A DNA stretch of 62,643 nucleotides from Selenomonadaceae bacterium (GTDB lineage Bacteria; Bacillota; Negativicutes; Selenomonadales; Selenomonadaceae): assembly GCA_017518105.1 (NCBI GenBank), contig JAFWWC010000045.1, forward strand, positions 1 through 62,643, given 5' to 3'. A program made the position numbers and the translations under genes. Of the stretch, positions 23,913 to 32,488 are shown one piece after another. The stretch's first letter is position 1. Each line of letters opens with the position of its first letter. The notes below the pieces were generated by a model. The model was given only the letters and a program-made list of their open reading frames with translations, had not been told where the DNA came from and made no database searches.

Positions 23913-23990
23913 CGAAAATTCTTCGGCAAAGGGAGTTCCTGCTTGATGGCCTTAAGAGGAAACTGTTAAGGCGTTCTTACTTCCCGCCGA
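23912..23990 (+). repeat. Structured direct-repeat element, copy 1
   Basis: It begins ACGAAAATTCTTCGGCAAAG and ends TTACTTCCCGCCGA. The ends can pair (CGGC with GCCG, GGGAG with CTTCCC), enclosing an internal hairpin CCTTAA...TTAAGG. Copy 2 at 24025-24090 keeps both conserved ends and replaces the internal hairpin. Confidence 0.55.
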
Positions 23991-23994
23991 TGAT

Positions 23995-24023
23995 TTGACA
24001 AAAAAATATTGCTGTGGTATCTT
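23995..24023 (+). promoter_or_regulatory. Promoter between the two structured repeats
   Basis: TTGACA (23995-24000) and TATCTT (24018-24023) are 17 nt apart. The predicted transcript begins near 24030, so copy 2 of the repeat would form its 5' end. Confidence 0.55.
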
Positions 24024-24024
24024 G

Positions 24025-24090
24025 ACGAAAATTTTTCGGCAAAGGAAGTTCCTGATTTGGCAAAGAGTTTTAAAATCTTACTTCCCGCCG
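24025..24090 (+). ncRNA. Structured leader candidate (repeat copy 2)
   Basis: It starts ACGAAAATTTTTCGGCAAAG and ends TTACTTCCCGCCGA. CGGC pairs with GCCG and GGAAGT with ACTTCC; an inner AGA...TCT hairpin with a different sequence replaces that of copy 1. It lies in the 5' leader of the gene at 24146. I do not recognise a known riboswitch class. Confidence 0.4.
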
Positions 24091-24145
24091 AGAGGACAGG
24101 GGCGGTCGATTGACTGCCCTTGTTCTTTTGCAAGGAGGCTTTAAC

Positions 24146-26086
24146 ATGAAAACAACTTATGAGACGTTCCGTTATGTGCAAGGCGTGCTTACTCTGTTCA
24201 AAGCCGCGCCGACCCTCGAAATTGAATCCAATTACACCCTCGACAACGAACGCAACCTCAAAAACGGTTTCTTTATCACGGAGGCGGCGTTCAAAGCTTG
24301 TCCGTGCATTGCCGCCGAGGAATTGTTCGATTTTCTCAAAGAAAAGTTCGGCTACAATATCTTTGAACTGAATCAAGGCTTTTACAAGTCATTTAAGACG
24401 GTGGCAGACAGCACGCCGCAAAAAATCCTCGTGAACAAGCTCCTGCACTACATGTCAACTTACGGCATGGAGGAGCTTGGACTCTTCGACAGGGAACTTG
24501 TTTACATTCCTAACGACGCTTTGGAGTTGCCCGCCGACGCCACGCCGCTTAAAGTCACAGTCATAAACGCAATCACCACCGACGACATCAAAGCCCGCGT
24601 ACTCAAGCTGATTCAATCGGGGGCGGCACTCTCTGAAGAGACCCTAGACGCCCTCGCCGACGTGGTGAAGTTCCTAAGCATTGAAATCGACGTGGACGAC
24701 GTGCCTAACAAAGAATTCGCCGTGCGCCTCTGCGACCTGCTGAACGTCCTGCCCGCCGACCCCGTGAAGTTCCTGCGCTACATGATTTACAAGGCGACCG
24801 GTTCAACGCTACTGATTAAGGACAGGCGAACAATCGACGGCATAAAGAACGGCAAGTTTGATGACCAACTCTTTGCACGCTACATCGAACGCAACGGGCT
24901 GGGCAGGTTGGCTAGCGTCTTCCACAGGTTCAAGCCGCTTTGGTTAGCGTTCAAGCCTCATTCCGATTACATGCGGGCGACGATAAACAAAATGCGCAAG
25001 CTCGCCGACCGCTACCACAAGCCGACGCCGCCAAAGTTCTTGGAGCAACTGACTGCCGCCGACGCTATCGACTTCGACCGCCTCAAGCAGGAACTCGCCA
25101 ACGTCACGGCTTATCGGAAGGTTTCTTTAGCCAATGCTATCCTCTATCGCCAAGCCACGCCGGAAAGTATCGTCTACAACATTCGTAACGGCAGTGCTTT
25201 CGCGGACGATTACCACGGCGGCTTACACTTCGACGCGTCAAAGGTTCTCGACGTGCTGATTGATTCGATAGCCGAGGACATCGCCCCGAACGTCGGCGGC
25301 AAGAAGATTTACATTCCCGAACGCTTTACCTATGCCGCGCCCGTCAGCGAGAAAAAATTTATCGGCAACATTCCTAGCGGCTCTTCCTACACCTTCGATA
25401 AAAATTCCGTAGTCGTCGGCGTGCACTGGTTTAATATCCTTGTCGACGGTCGGGAAATGCGCGTTGACTTGGATTTGCATTTGAATTCCCCTAAGCGCGA
25501 CATCGGCTGGCATAACGACTTCGACGAAGAAAACTTCATTGACACCAAAGAGCTTAAGGTTATCTTTTCGGGCGACATGACGGACGCGCCCATTGACCGC
25601 GGCGGAGCAACTGAGGCGTTCTTTGTCGGCGAGACCGTGACTGATGAACTGATGATGATTAACCTGAACAACTACACCTACGACCAAAAAAATAATAGCG
25701 TGCCGTTCAAACTGATTCTCGGCGACGTGACGCAGGACAGTATCAATCGGCAATACTTGATTAACTCCCATGAGGTTGCCTTCTGCGTGCCCAATGAAAT
25801 TCTTGCCGGGCAAATGTTTATCGGGTTCCTTGCCTCGGACGAGAGCGGCGCGAAGAAGTTTTATTTCTCGACGGGCAACACGGGAACTAAAATCGTTGCC
25901 CGCAGTGACGAGCTGACCAATAAAGTTATCGCGGCGATGAACTCAAGCTTTGAATCCTCTTTGGGTTTGAAGGTTCTTTTGGAGAGAGCCGGCGCAATCT
26001 TCGTTAGCGACGCCGCCGACAGCGACATCAACCTTGACCCCGCCGCCGTCACGAAAGATATTTTGCTCGGCTTGTTTGCCAAATGA
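24146..26086 (+). CDS. Unknown 646-residue protein, possible TerD-like C-terminal domain
   Basis: Starts at the ATG after AAGGAGG. No family recognised with confidence. The N-terminal two thirds are helical and charged, with no membrane segments or signal peptide. Around residues 440-520 a beta-rich stretch reads GVHWFNILVD, RVDLDLHLNS, ELKVIFSGDMTDAP, GGATEAFFV; the order DLDL..., SGD..., acidic/Gly turn is reminiscent of the TerD tellurite-resistance sandwich, a weak match. The gene stands alone, preceded by two structured repeats and a promoter and followed by a strong terminator, so it is a single-gene unit with its own regulation. Confidence 0.6.
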   Translation: MKTTYETFRYVQGVLTLFKAAPTLEIESNYTLDNERNLKNGFFITEAAFKACPCIAAEELFDFLKEKFGYNIFELNQGFYKSFKTVADSTPQKILVNKLLHYMSTYGMEELGLFDRELVYIPNDALELPADATPLKVTVINAITTDDIKARVLKLIQSGAALSEETLDALADVVKFLSIEIDVDDVPNKEFAVRLCDLLNVLPADPVKFLRYMIYKATGSTLLIKDRRTIDGIKNGKFDDQLFARYIERNGLGRLASVFHRFKPLWLAFKPHSDYMRATINKMRKLADRYHKPTPPKFLEQLTAADAIDFDRLKQELANVTAYRKVSLANAILYRQATPESIVYNIRNGSAFADDYHGGLHFDASKVLDVLIDSIAEDIAPNVGGKKIYIPERFTYAAPVSEKKFIGNIPSGSSYTFDKNSVVVGVHWFNILVDGREMRVDLDLHLNSPKRDIGWHNDFDEENFIDTKELKVIFSGDMTDAPIDRGGATEAFFVGETVTDELMMINLNNYTYDQKNNSVPFKLILGDVTQDSINRQYLINSHEVAFCVPNEILAGQMFIGFLASDESGAKKFYFSTGNTGTKIVARSDELTNKVIAAMNSSFESSLGLKVLLERAGAIFVSDAADSDINLDPAAVTKDILLGLFAK

Positions 26087-26097
26087 ATTCTAAGCAA

Positions 26098-26141
26098 TAA
26101 AAAAAACTCCTCCGTGCTTTATCGGCTTGAAGGAGTTTTTC
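26098..26141. terminator. Bidirectional terminator between convergent genes
   Basis: AAACTCCT...AGGAGTTT with A-run before and T-run after serves both the unknown gene at 24146 and ftsL on the opposite strand. Confidence 0.8.
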
Positions 26142-26145
26142 TTTG

Positions 26146-26511
26146 TCATCGTTCGTGAGAAAAATACATTTTGCGCGGGACAATCATTCCGAGTTCGTCT
26201 TCAGCGATTTGCTTTATCCTCTGCGGCGACTTGAGCTGAGCGATTTCCACGCGCAGTCGTTCGTTTTCCAGTTCGAGTTGCTGAGCTTGCGTTTGGGTGG
26301 CGACCAGTGCATAACCGCGGCTTGCGCTGATTCCGCTACGAATCACAACTGCCATAGCCAGCACCGCGAAGACTACGAAAGCAATTCGGCAACGCGACCT
26401 TAGCAGATGATTCAGGCGCGGGCGACCTTTAATCAGAGTTAGCTCGGCTTCGTTCTCGGCGACTTTGCGCTTTGGTTGGTTGTTGGCTTTGGATTTATTT
26501 TTTATCGGCAT
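26146..26511 (-). CDS. ftsL: Cell division protein FtsL-like
   Basis: 121 residues from the ATG at 26511, after AAAGGAGGAG. A basic cytoplasmic N-terminus is followed by one membrane span (FVVFAVLAMAVVI) and a periplasmic coiled coil (QTQAQQLELENERLRVEIAQ), then DELGMIVP as in FtsL/DivIC. It lies 41 nt downstream of rsmH, the usual place of ftsL in division clusters. mraZ and the penicillin-binding protein gene are not adjacent here; the cluster is interrupted after ftsL by the convergent terminator. Confidence 0.85.
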   Translation of the reverse strand: MPIKNKSKANNQPKRKVAENEAELTLIKGRPRLNHLLRSRCRIAFVVFAVLAMAVVIRSGISASRGYALVATQTQAQQLELENERLRVEIAQLKSPQRIKQIAEDELGMIVPRKMYFSHER

Positions 26512-26552
26512 GGTACTCCTCCTTTGATTTGCGTTGAAGGGTTCTATCTGAC

Positions 26553-27485
26553 TCACGCCCGCAATTTTTCGGCGGCGCGTAGTTTGGCTGACTTAGCTCG
26601 GCTGTTGCTTTGGATTTCTTCTGACGTCGGAGTTTTGACTTTGCCGAGGATTTTAATTGAGGCTTTGTGATTGCACACGCACACGGGAAAACTTTTCGGG
26701 CAGATACAACCTTGCGCGAGCGTCCGGAGCGTCTCCTTAACGATTCTGTCTTCGAGCGAGTGGAAGGTTATGACCGCGAGCCGTCCGCCGGGCTTCAACC
26801 TATCGACGGCTTTTTTAATCGCATCGGCTAAGATTTCGAGTTCGCCGTTGACTTCAATCCTCACGGCCTGGAAAACTCTTTTGGCAGGGTGTCCGCCGTG
26901 TTGAGTTCGAGGGGCAGTCCGTTCAATCAATCGGGCAAGTTCGCCCGTCGTCTCAATCGCGGAAACTTTCCTAGCTTGACAGATTGCGGCGGCGATTCTC
27001 TTTGCAAAACGTTCTTCGCCATATTCGCGGAAGATTTTTATCAAGCGGTCTTCGTCGTAGCGGTTAATCACGTCACGGGCAGTCAAGGGTCGTCGTCTGT
27101 CCATACGCATATCAAGCGGCGCGTCGTGCATGTAGGAGAAGCCGCGCCTCGCCTCGTCAATCTGATGAGACGATACGCCGAGGTCGAAGGTCGCGCCGTC
27201 AATCTTATCAATGCCGAGGTCGTCAAGAATTGCGTCGAGTTCGCTGAAGTTGCCGCGCACAATCCGAACTTCGCAAGCTAAGCCCGATAAGTTTTCCGTG
27301 GCAGCGGCGATTGCGTCTTCGTCCTGGTCAAGCCCGATAAGCCGTCCGTTTTCGTTGAGTCGTTCGCCGATTGCTCGTGCATGTCCTGCGCCTCCTAACG
27401 TACAGTCAAGGTAGATTCCGTTCGGCTTAAGGTCGAGTGCGTTTAAAACTTCGCCTAGCATAACGCTTTTGTGCTTAAAGTTCAA
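26553..27485 (-). CDS. rsmH: 16S rRNA (cytosine1402-N4)-methyltransferase RsmH
   Basis: 310 residues from a TTG at 27485 with AAAGGAG upstream. Typical RsmH features: HKSVMLGEVLNAL, the SAM motif DCTLGGAGHA, GLDQDEDAIAAA, FDLGVSSHQID, DMRMDR, NGELEIL, PGGRLAVITFHSLEDRIVK and the C-terminal RAKSAKLRAAEK. It methylates C1402 in the ribosomal P site. It is co-transcribed with ftsL. Confidence 0.96.
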   Translation of the reverse strand: MNFKHKSVMLGEVLNALDLKPNGIYLDCTLGGAGHARAIGERLNENGRLIGLDQDEDAIAAATENLSGLACEVRIVRGNFSELDAILDDLGIDKIDGATFDLGVSSHQIDEARRGFSYMHDAPLDMRMDRRRPLTARDVINRYDEDRLIKIFREYGEERFAKRIAAAICQARKVSAIETTGELARLIERTAPRTQHGGHPAKRVFQAVRIEVNGELEILADAIKKAVDRLKPGGRLAVITFHSLEDRIVKETLRTLAQGCICPKSFPVCVCNHKASIKILGKVKTPTSEEIQSNSRAKSAKLRAAEKLRA

Positions 27486-27580
27486 CGTCGCCCACTCCTT
27501 TAAACCGTTTTGCAATCCTATTCGCCTTGCCGTAAAAATTTCCTTTAAGCTTCTCGAAAAATTTTTTCAGCCGAAATTCA

Positions 27581-27608
27581 TTGACGCAAAACTTTTGAGT
27601 GATATAAT
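27581..27608 (+). promoter_or_regulatory. Promoter of the DUF1858 gene
   Basis: TTGACG (27581-27586) and TATAAT (27603-27608) are 16 nt apart. Confidence 0.7.
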
Positions 27609-27635
27609 CTGCGGCAATTCAAAGGAGGAGTTCTT

Positions 27636-27872
27636 ATGAAAATTACCAAAGACATGAACATAATCGAAGTTGTGCAACGTTATCCGGATACGATGATGGT
27701 TTTCATGTACGCGGGCATGGGTTGCTTTGGTTGTCATGCGGCGCAGTTCGAGACCATAGAGGAAGGCGCGTTGGCTCACGGCATCGACGCTGATAAGCTC
27801 ATTGAGGCTCTTAACGAAGTCGTTGAGGCGTCCGACGAGGCTGACTCTGAACTCGCTGGCATTGCTAGATAA
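27636..27872 (+). CDS. DUF1858 redox-disulfide protein
   Basis: 78 residues, ATG after AAAGGAGGAG. It matches the small hybrid-cluster-protein-associated family: ITKDMNIIEVVQRYPDT, then MGCFGC with the redox-type CxxC, then a helical tail. Such proteins occur in anaerobes near redox enzymes; the partner is unknown. It has its own promoter and is followed only by mobile-element scars. Confidence 0.88.
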   Translation: MKITKDMNIIEVVQRYPDTMMVFMYAGMGCFGCHAAQFETIEEGALAHGIDADKLIEALNEVVEASDEADSELAGIAR

Positions 27873-27884
27873 TCTACTACCACC

Positions 27885-28013
27885 AATGAGAACACTAACA
27901 GCTTGCTTCGCGAATATTTTCCGAAGGGCTACGACTTCAATAAGCTCAGCGATAAAGATTTACAAGCGGTTGTCGACCAACTCAATCAGCGACTGAGAAA
28001 ATTTAAAAGATGA
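27885..28013 (+). pseudogene. 3' fragment of an IS30-family transposase
   Basis: The frame reads ENTNSLLREYFPKGYDF then LQAVVDQLNQRLRKF, the C-terminal signature of IS30 transposases. No start and no DDE core remain; a scar of a deleted element 12 nt downstream of the DUF1858 gene. Confidence 0.8.
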
Positions 28014-28376
28014 ACAATGGAAACCTTTAAATGCGGTGCGGCATATGGTAAAAACGGGCTGTCAATGGCGCATCCGCCCCAAGCTCTTATCGACTTGCAA
28101 GAAATATTTGCTTATCAAAAACCCCTTTTGCTTATAAGGAGCTGGGATTTTTTTGTTTCTAAAGAAAAATAGAGAAGTGCAAGTAGAAGAAGTAAAAATC
28201 CGCTTATAAGCACTTGTATCGGAAAGTCAAATGCTGAGACAAATTACTAAAAAAGGATTTAATTTACATGACGAATGGCAGGGCGATTGAAGAAGATGTT
28301 GAATCGCGCAATCTCGACGAATTTAAAGGCAATTACATTTCGGAAGAAAAAATCATGAATACTGTCCGTAACTTTG
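28014..28376. other. Low-coding junction with short broken frames
   Basis: No solid gene is seen here. A 48-codon frame (28268-28414, plus strand, weak AAGGA site) and an overlapping frame beginning at 28230 look like two pieces of one frameshifted ORF (...GFNLHDEWQGD / AIEEDVESRNLDEFKG...). It overlaps the end of the convergent operon. Repeated GCTTATAAG words occur between 28130 and 28210. Confidence 0.35.
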
Positions 28377-29210
28377 TCATATTTTTAAATTTGGAAGACC
28401 ACTTGAGCTAGTTTTTTTTATGCCGTTCTCATTTTTGCTGAAAGTTATTTTGGTATGAATTAATTTCAGCCATTTCGTCAAGCTCTCAAAAATTTCCTCG
28501 CGAGTGGCAGACGGAGTAAATTTTTTTGTGCCGTCGGATTCAATGCAAGTTTTCAGAGCCTCTATTGTAACGAAACCCGTTTGGTAAATCTGCAAAAGCA
28601 AGGTTAGCTCCGTCGGGGACTTATTTTCTTTTCGCTTGAGAATATTTTTTACGGCGCAGAAGATGTAAGGATGGAAGGTCGAGCCGCCGCGACAAGAATA
28701 GGGAACGTCCAATAATTGAAGCCGATTAAAAGTCTTGAATTCTTCCAAAAATTTTTCTGCGGAAATATTTTTATCTGGAAGCTCAATGTCAGATAGTTCG
28801 TCATAAAAACTTCCTAGACATAAAGCATCGGGTGGTAAATTTTTCTTCAACAAAATTTTTAACTCCAAGAATTCTGTTTTAACACCGCCGTCAGTCTTGA
28901 AATTGTGCGAAGGGCAAAGTGTAAAACAAGAAATTGCTCCTCGCATAGGAGGTTTGTTCTCCTTAAAAAATTTTGTTAAATTTACTTCACCTGCTGACGA
29001 AAAATAAAACTCGCCTTTGTATTTGACTATTCCTTCCGTCAAAAAAATTTCTCTATCAACTTCTTTAAGTTCCAAGCCTGAAATAATTCCGTCGCCGAAT
29101 GTCAGATATTGCAGGCGTAAAATTTCTTGCGGGAGATCGTACAGTGTCTCCAACATTTTATGCGTTAAAATTGTTCGCGGCGCGAATCGAATTTTTTTCC
29201 TAGTAAGCAC
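28377..29210 (-). CDS. Unknown, possible baseplate/tail-adaptor protein, last gene of the Hsp70-contractile cluster
   Basis: 277 residues from a GTG at 29210, 6 nt after GAGGAG; the Shine-Dalgarno overlaps the stop of the preceding gene, giving tight coupling. The N-terminal third contains APRTILTHKMLETLYDLPQ and YLTFGDGIISGLELKE, then an ...IFLTEGIVKYKGEFYF strand pair. The pattern GxGIxxGLEL followed by I.L..G....G resembles N-terminal domains of phage/eCIS baseplate or TssK-like adaptor proteins, a family-pattern impression only. No membrane segment or signal peptide. Confidence 0.55.
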   Translation of the reverse strand: MLTRKKIRFAPRTILTHKMLETLYDLPQEILRLQYLTFGDGIISGLELKEVDREIFLTEGIVKYKGEFYFSSAGEVNLTKFFKENKPPMRGAISCFTLCPSHNFKTDGGVKTEFLELKILLKKNLPPDALCLGSFYDELSDIELPDKNISAEKFLEEFKTFNRLQLLDVPYSCRGGSTFHPYIFCAVKNILKRKENKSPTELTLLLQIYQTGFVTIEALKTCIESDGTKKFTPSATREEIFESLTKWLKLIHTKITFSKNENGIKKTSSSGLPNLKI

Positions 29211-29220
29211 TGTAATCTCC

Positions 29221-32200
29221 TCATCTGTAACCGTCGAAGAAAGTTTGCAAAGTCTCCGACTCAAAGGTTTCAAATTTCGGGGTCGCGGGCGAGCAGTAAT
29301 ATTTACCGTTCTCATCGCTCATTACTACGACTTGCCAAATGTAAAATCCATAACGATCGCGGGCAGGAAGAATGAAAAGACAACAGATAGGATTGTTGTT
29401 ATTATCTCTTTGCAAATCGATTTCGCGTAGACGGTCGCTAATCATCTGATTAATTTTGGAGTATTCGAGCGACGTACTCTTTTCGATTTCCTTTTCGAGC
29501 GACTTAAGACTATGCCTCGACAATTCACTCAAGCTGAAAGAATACGACACCCTATTTTTTCTTTTGCCGTTGCTGTCATGAACAATGAAGATTGCTTCGC
29601 GCATATTGTTAGGGCGTTTGATGATGGTAACCGTGCCGTCGTGGTTAAGAGCGCATACGGAAATTTTGCCGCTCTCTTCGAGGTACACGGCGTAAATATT
29701 CTTCATATTTCCCGTAACGAGTATAGGCTTGAGTTCGCCGCGAGCTTTGTCGCGCATGTACTCAATACTTCCCTCTATGCAGAACTTTTTTAAAATACTA
29801 CTATCGGTTTTGTTATCCGAGTTCAAATTTTTTTGCGTCCGATTGCGAATGAGTACACCAGGAATAAATTCTTTTAACAGGTCATTGAATAGCGCGATTT
29901 TGCAAGATTGACCCGAAAGACGATAGCGGAACTTTTGAAGCTCCATTATGGTTTCAAATTTCTCGCCCGTGTACTGACGAAGGAGCGTATTCAGCAAGGC
30001 GTAGATTTCGGGGCAAATTATGCGGTTGATTTCTTTTATCGTGATTTCGACTTTATCCATCGGTCGGTCATGACGTGTCAAAGTTTTACCGTCGGTCTTG
30101 ACGTAAAGATAATATTGTGCCGCGTCGTCGACATAAATCTTTTTATCTTGCTCCTTATCAAAATCTACGTTGACCAAATTGGAACGATAAAACTCAATCT
30201 TTATTGCCTCCGCCATTTGCCACAGATAATAGTAATTCCGTTTAATCATCAATTTCTCGTTGCGCCCGGAGCATTCGCTAAATTTTGTCGGAATAATGTT
30301 TTCTGCTTGCTTGTAAGCGTCGCGGAATTTCTCATAAATTTTATCTTTATTGGCGTAGTCATCATCGATGTCAGAGAGGATTGTATTTTCGTCTTCGACT
30401 ATGAGCTCCTGCATTGTCAAATTCCCTTGTCGTTTCAGGTGGGCGGCTATTTTAATTTTGAGCATCTGCAAAATCAAATAAGTAATGTTATTGCCGCCGA
30501 AATTTGATTCGCCGTTTTCAAAGCCCGTCTCGATTTTCAGAACAGGACCTACGTTTGAATTCTCAATCGAATAGTTGCAACTTGCCAAATCGGTCGTACC
30601 GCCGCCGCAGTCCAGAATTAAAATATTTCCGTTTAAAGGCTCGTCGTCCTTTTTTTCGCGCAGTTGTTCGGCGATGTAATGGTAAACAATCGCGACGCCT
30701 TCGTCCAAACTACGGTCTTCGCGCTCGATAGAATATTCTGGTTCGGGGAAAATCTCGGACATAATTTTTAAAAATTGTTTCTTGAGCTTGACTGGAGCGG
30801 TGAAGTGCAGATGACGGAATTTAACTTTGAATTGTTGCTGAGCAACTTCTATGATGTAATCCAGATAAGCCTTAAGAATTTCCTTGTGCGAAATTTCGTT
30901 GGGAAGGGTGTTTCCTTTTGGGTCGAAAAGTTTTTCGGTCTTGTTGATTGAATCAATCCAGCGTTTGATTTCGTAGAAAACGGAGGCGCGTGTGCTGTAA
31001 TCCGAGTCGATGATTTCTTTATGTGCCTCGTAACCGAATTTATAAATCGGCTTATCGTCTTTGAAGGAATCGACGTAAACGACGGTTGGTAGCATATCAC
31101 TTATCTTGGGCAGTTCGGAAGTTACGTCGCGGAATTTCACCAGTTGAATTTTATTGTCGTCGACGTTATTGCCCAGCCCGTAAGTTCCTGCTGTAGTATT
31201 GCTCGTGCCGAAATCTATGCAAAGAGGTTTGTCAGTACCCTTCAATGTGCCCAAATTCAAATCGCACTCGAAGATATAAACCTTGCCGCGATAATCGCCG
31301 CTCGGATTGATAAGAAACTCTTCCTGCTCGACTGGTATAAGCATGACATTGAACTCGCGCTGACGTTCAAATTGCTCGAACTTAATTTTATCGGCGTCGA
31401 AAATCAAATGCGGTCTTATTTCCCCGCTGTTCATAAAATAATTTTCAATCGACCCGACGGCAACCACCTCTTCGGCTTGCGAATTTATGAGTGCCGCACA
31501 GAGATGAGAAATACTGACGTTGTCTGGAATTTTTATCCAAAAGCCGTCCGATAAGGTGACGGGCATGTCACGATAAACAGTTACGTTGTCGGAAATGTCG
31601 TAGCCTTCAAGATTGACGACAGAAATTTTTTCGCCGCCGTTATAAATTTTTTGAACTTGCTCGAAGGTCAAAGCAAGATGGGTGTTTTGCGACTCGCTCG
31701 AAGACTTAGCCGATGTGCTCGCGGTGATTTCGTCAGCTGGTGGCAAATCAATCTTGGCGTTCTGTGGAAATTTTATTTCAAACACGTCGAAGAATATCGG
31801 CACATAAATTTTTCTCTCAAGCCCGCCGAGCTTGCCAAATTCCATGTCAACGTTTTTCATTCGGCAACAGGCTTTGAACATTTCCTTGACTTTATTGCCG
31901 GCTGTGGTTTTAAGCATAAGCTTTTTAAGGTCATCGACGCTCGAAACTTTTTCGGGCAACATGTCGGCTATTTCGGCGTATTCTATCTCCTGTTTGCCGT
32001 CAATGCCGTTCGGGAAAAGTTTTTCTTTAGCTTTGCGAATCTCTTCCTGGTTTTTAGAACTTTCCTTGCCATTCTCTGTTCCAGCAACGGTAGTTGTCGC
32101 CGTCGTAGAGCTTTCGTCATTCGCTTTGGGATAAATATCGAATACGTTAAACAGCAACTCGATGAACTGGTCTTTTTTGATCAGTTTCAATATCGCGTCG

Positions 32201-32466
32201 TTGCAAGAAATTTCAGCTTCCTTAAGGCAATCCTTCAAAATGTACTGGACATCGCTACGTTTCTTAAGATTCTTCAACACGCACCAGAAATCAAAATCCG
32301 TTTGCGGCTCTTCGGCGTCTATGTTCTCGTCATTTAAAATTTTGTTGATTACTTCAATCTCCAGACGCTTCTTGCCAGAACGGAATGATGGCAGAATTTC
32401 TTTCCGTTCGTCTTCAATCGAAGAATCTTTTAGCATTGCCAAAAATTCCTCATTGAGTTCACTCAT
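29221..32466 (-). CDS. Large Hsp70/actin-fold protein (1081 aa)
   Basis: ATG with AAAGGAG upstream. Residues 1-420 form a unique helical and then beta-rich region with a low-complexity Ser/Thr linker. An Hsp70-type ATPase follows: phosphate-1 CIDFGTSNTTAGT, phosphate-2 LILDCGGGTTDLAS and FTAPVKLKKQF between them. The C-terminal ~250 residues are unique (VTGNMKNIYAVYL, FCLFILPARDRYG-like strands). It is far larger than DnaK (about 620) and resembles the ~1000-residue Hsp70-superfamily proteins annotated in other Firmicutes. The ATP site looks intact. A cytoplasmic role with the contractile genes is inferred. Confidence 0.85.
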   Translation of the reverse strand: MSELNEEFLAMLKDSSIEDERKEILPSFRSGKKRLEIEVINKILNDENIDAEEPQTDFDFWCVLKNLKKRSDVQYILKDCLKEAEISCNDAILKLIKKDQFIELLFNVFDIYPKANDESSTTATTTVAGTENGKESSKNQEEIRKAKEKLFPNGIDGKQEIEYAEIADMLPEKVSSVDDLKKLMLKTTAGNKVKEMFKACCRMKNVDMEFGKLGGLERKIYVPIFFDVFEIKFPQNAKIDLPPADEITASTSAKSSSESQNTHLALTFEQVQKIYNGGEKISVVNLEGYDISDNVTVYRDMPVTLSDGFWIKIPDNVSISHLCAALINSQAEEVVAVGSIENYFMNSGEIRPHLIFDADKIKFEQFERQREFNVMLIPVEQEEFLINPSGDYRGKVYIFECDLNLGTLKGTDKPLCIDFGTSNTTAGTYGLGNNVDDNKIQLVKFRDVTSELPKISDMLPTVVYVDSFKDDKPIYKFGYEAHKEIIDSDYSTRASVFYEIKRWIDSINKTEKLFDPKGNTLPNEISHKEILKAYLDYIIEVAQQQFKVKFRHLHFTAPVKLKKQFLKIMSEIFPEPEYSIEREDRSLDEGVAIVYHYIAEQLREKKDDEPLNGNILILDCGGGTTDLASCNYSIENSNVGPVLKIETGFENGESNFGGNNITYLILQMLKIKIAAHLKRQGNLTMQELIVEDENTILSDIDDDYANKDKIYEKFRDAYKQAENIIPTKFSECSGRNEKLMIKRNYYYLWQMAEAIKIEFYRSNLVNVDFDKEQDKKIYVDDAAQYYLYVKTDGKTLTRHDRPMDKVEITIKEINRIICPEIYALLNTLLRQYTGEKFETIMELQKFRYRLSGQSCKIALFNDLLKEFIPGVLIRNRTQKNLNSDNKTDSSILKKFCIEGSIEYMRDKARGELKPILVTGNMKNIYAVYLEESGKISVCALNHDGTVTIIKRPNNMREAIFIVHDSNGKRKNRVSYSFSLSELSRHSLKSLEKEIEKSTSLEYSKINQMISDRLREIDLQRDNNNNPICCLFILPARDRYGFYIWQVVVMSDENGKYYCSPATPKFETFESETLQTFFDGYR

Positions 32467-32488
32467 ATGATTCGCTCCTTTCTTACCC

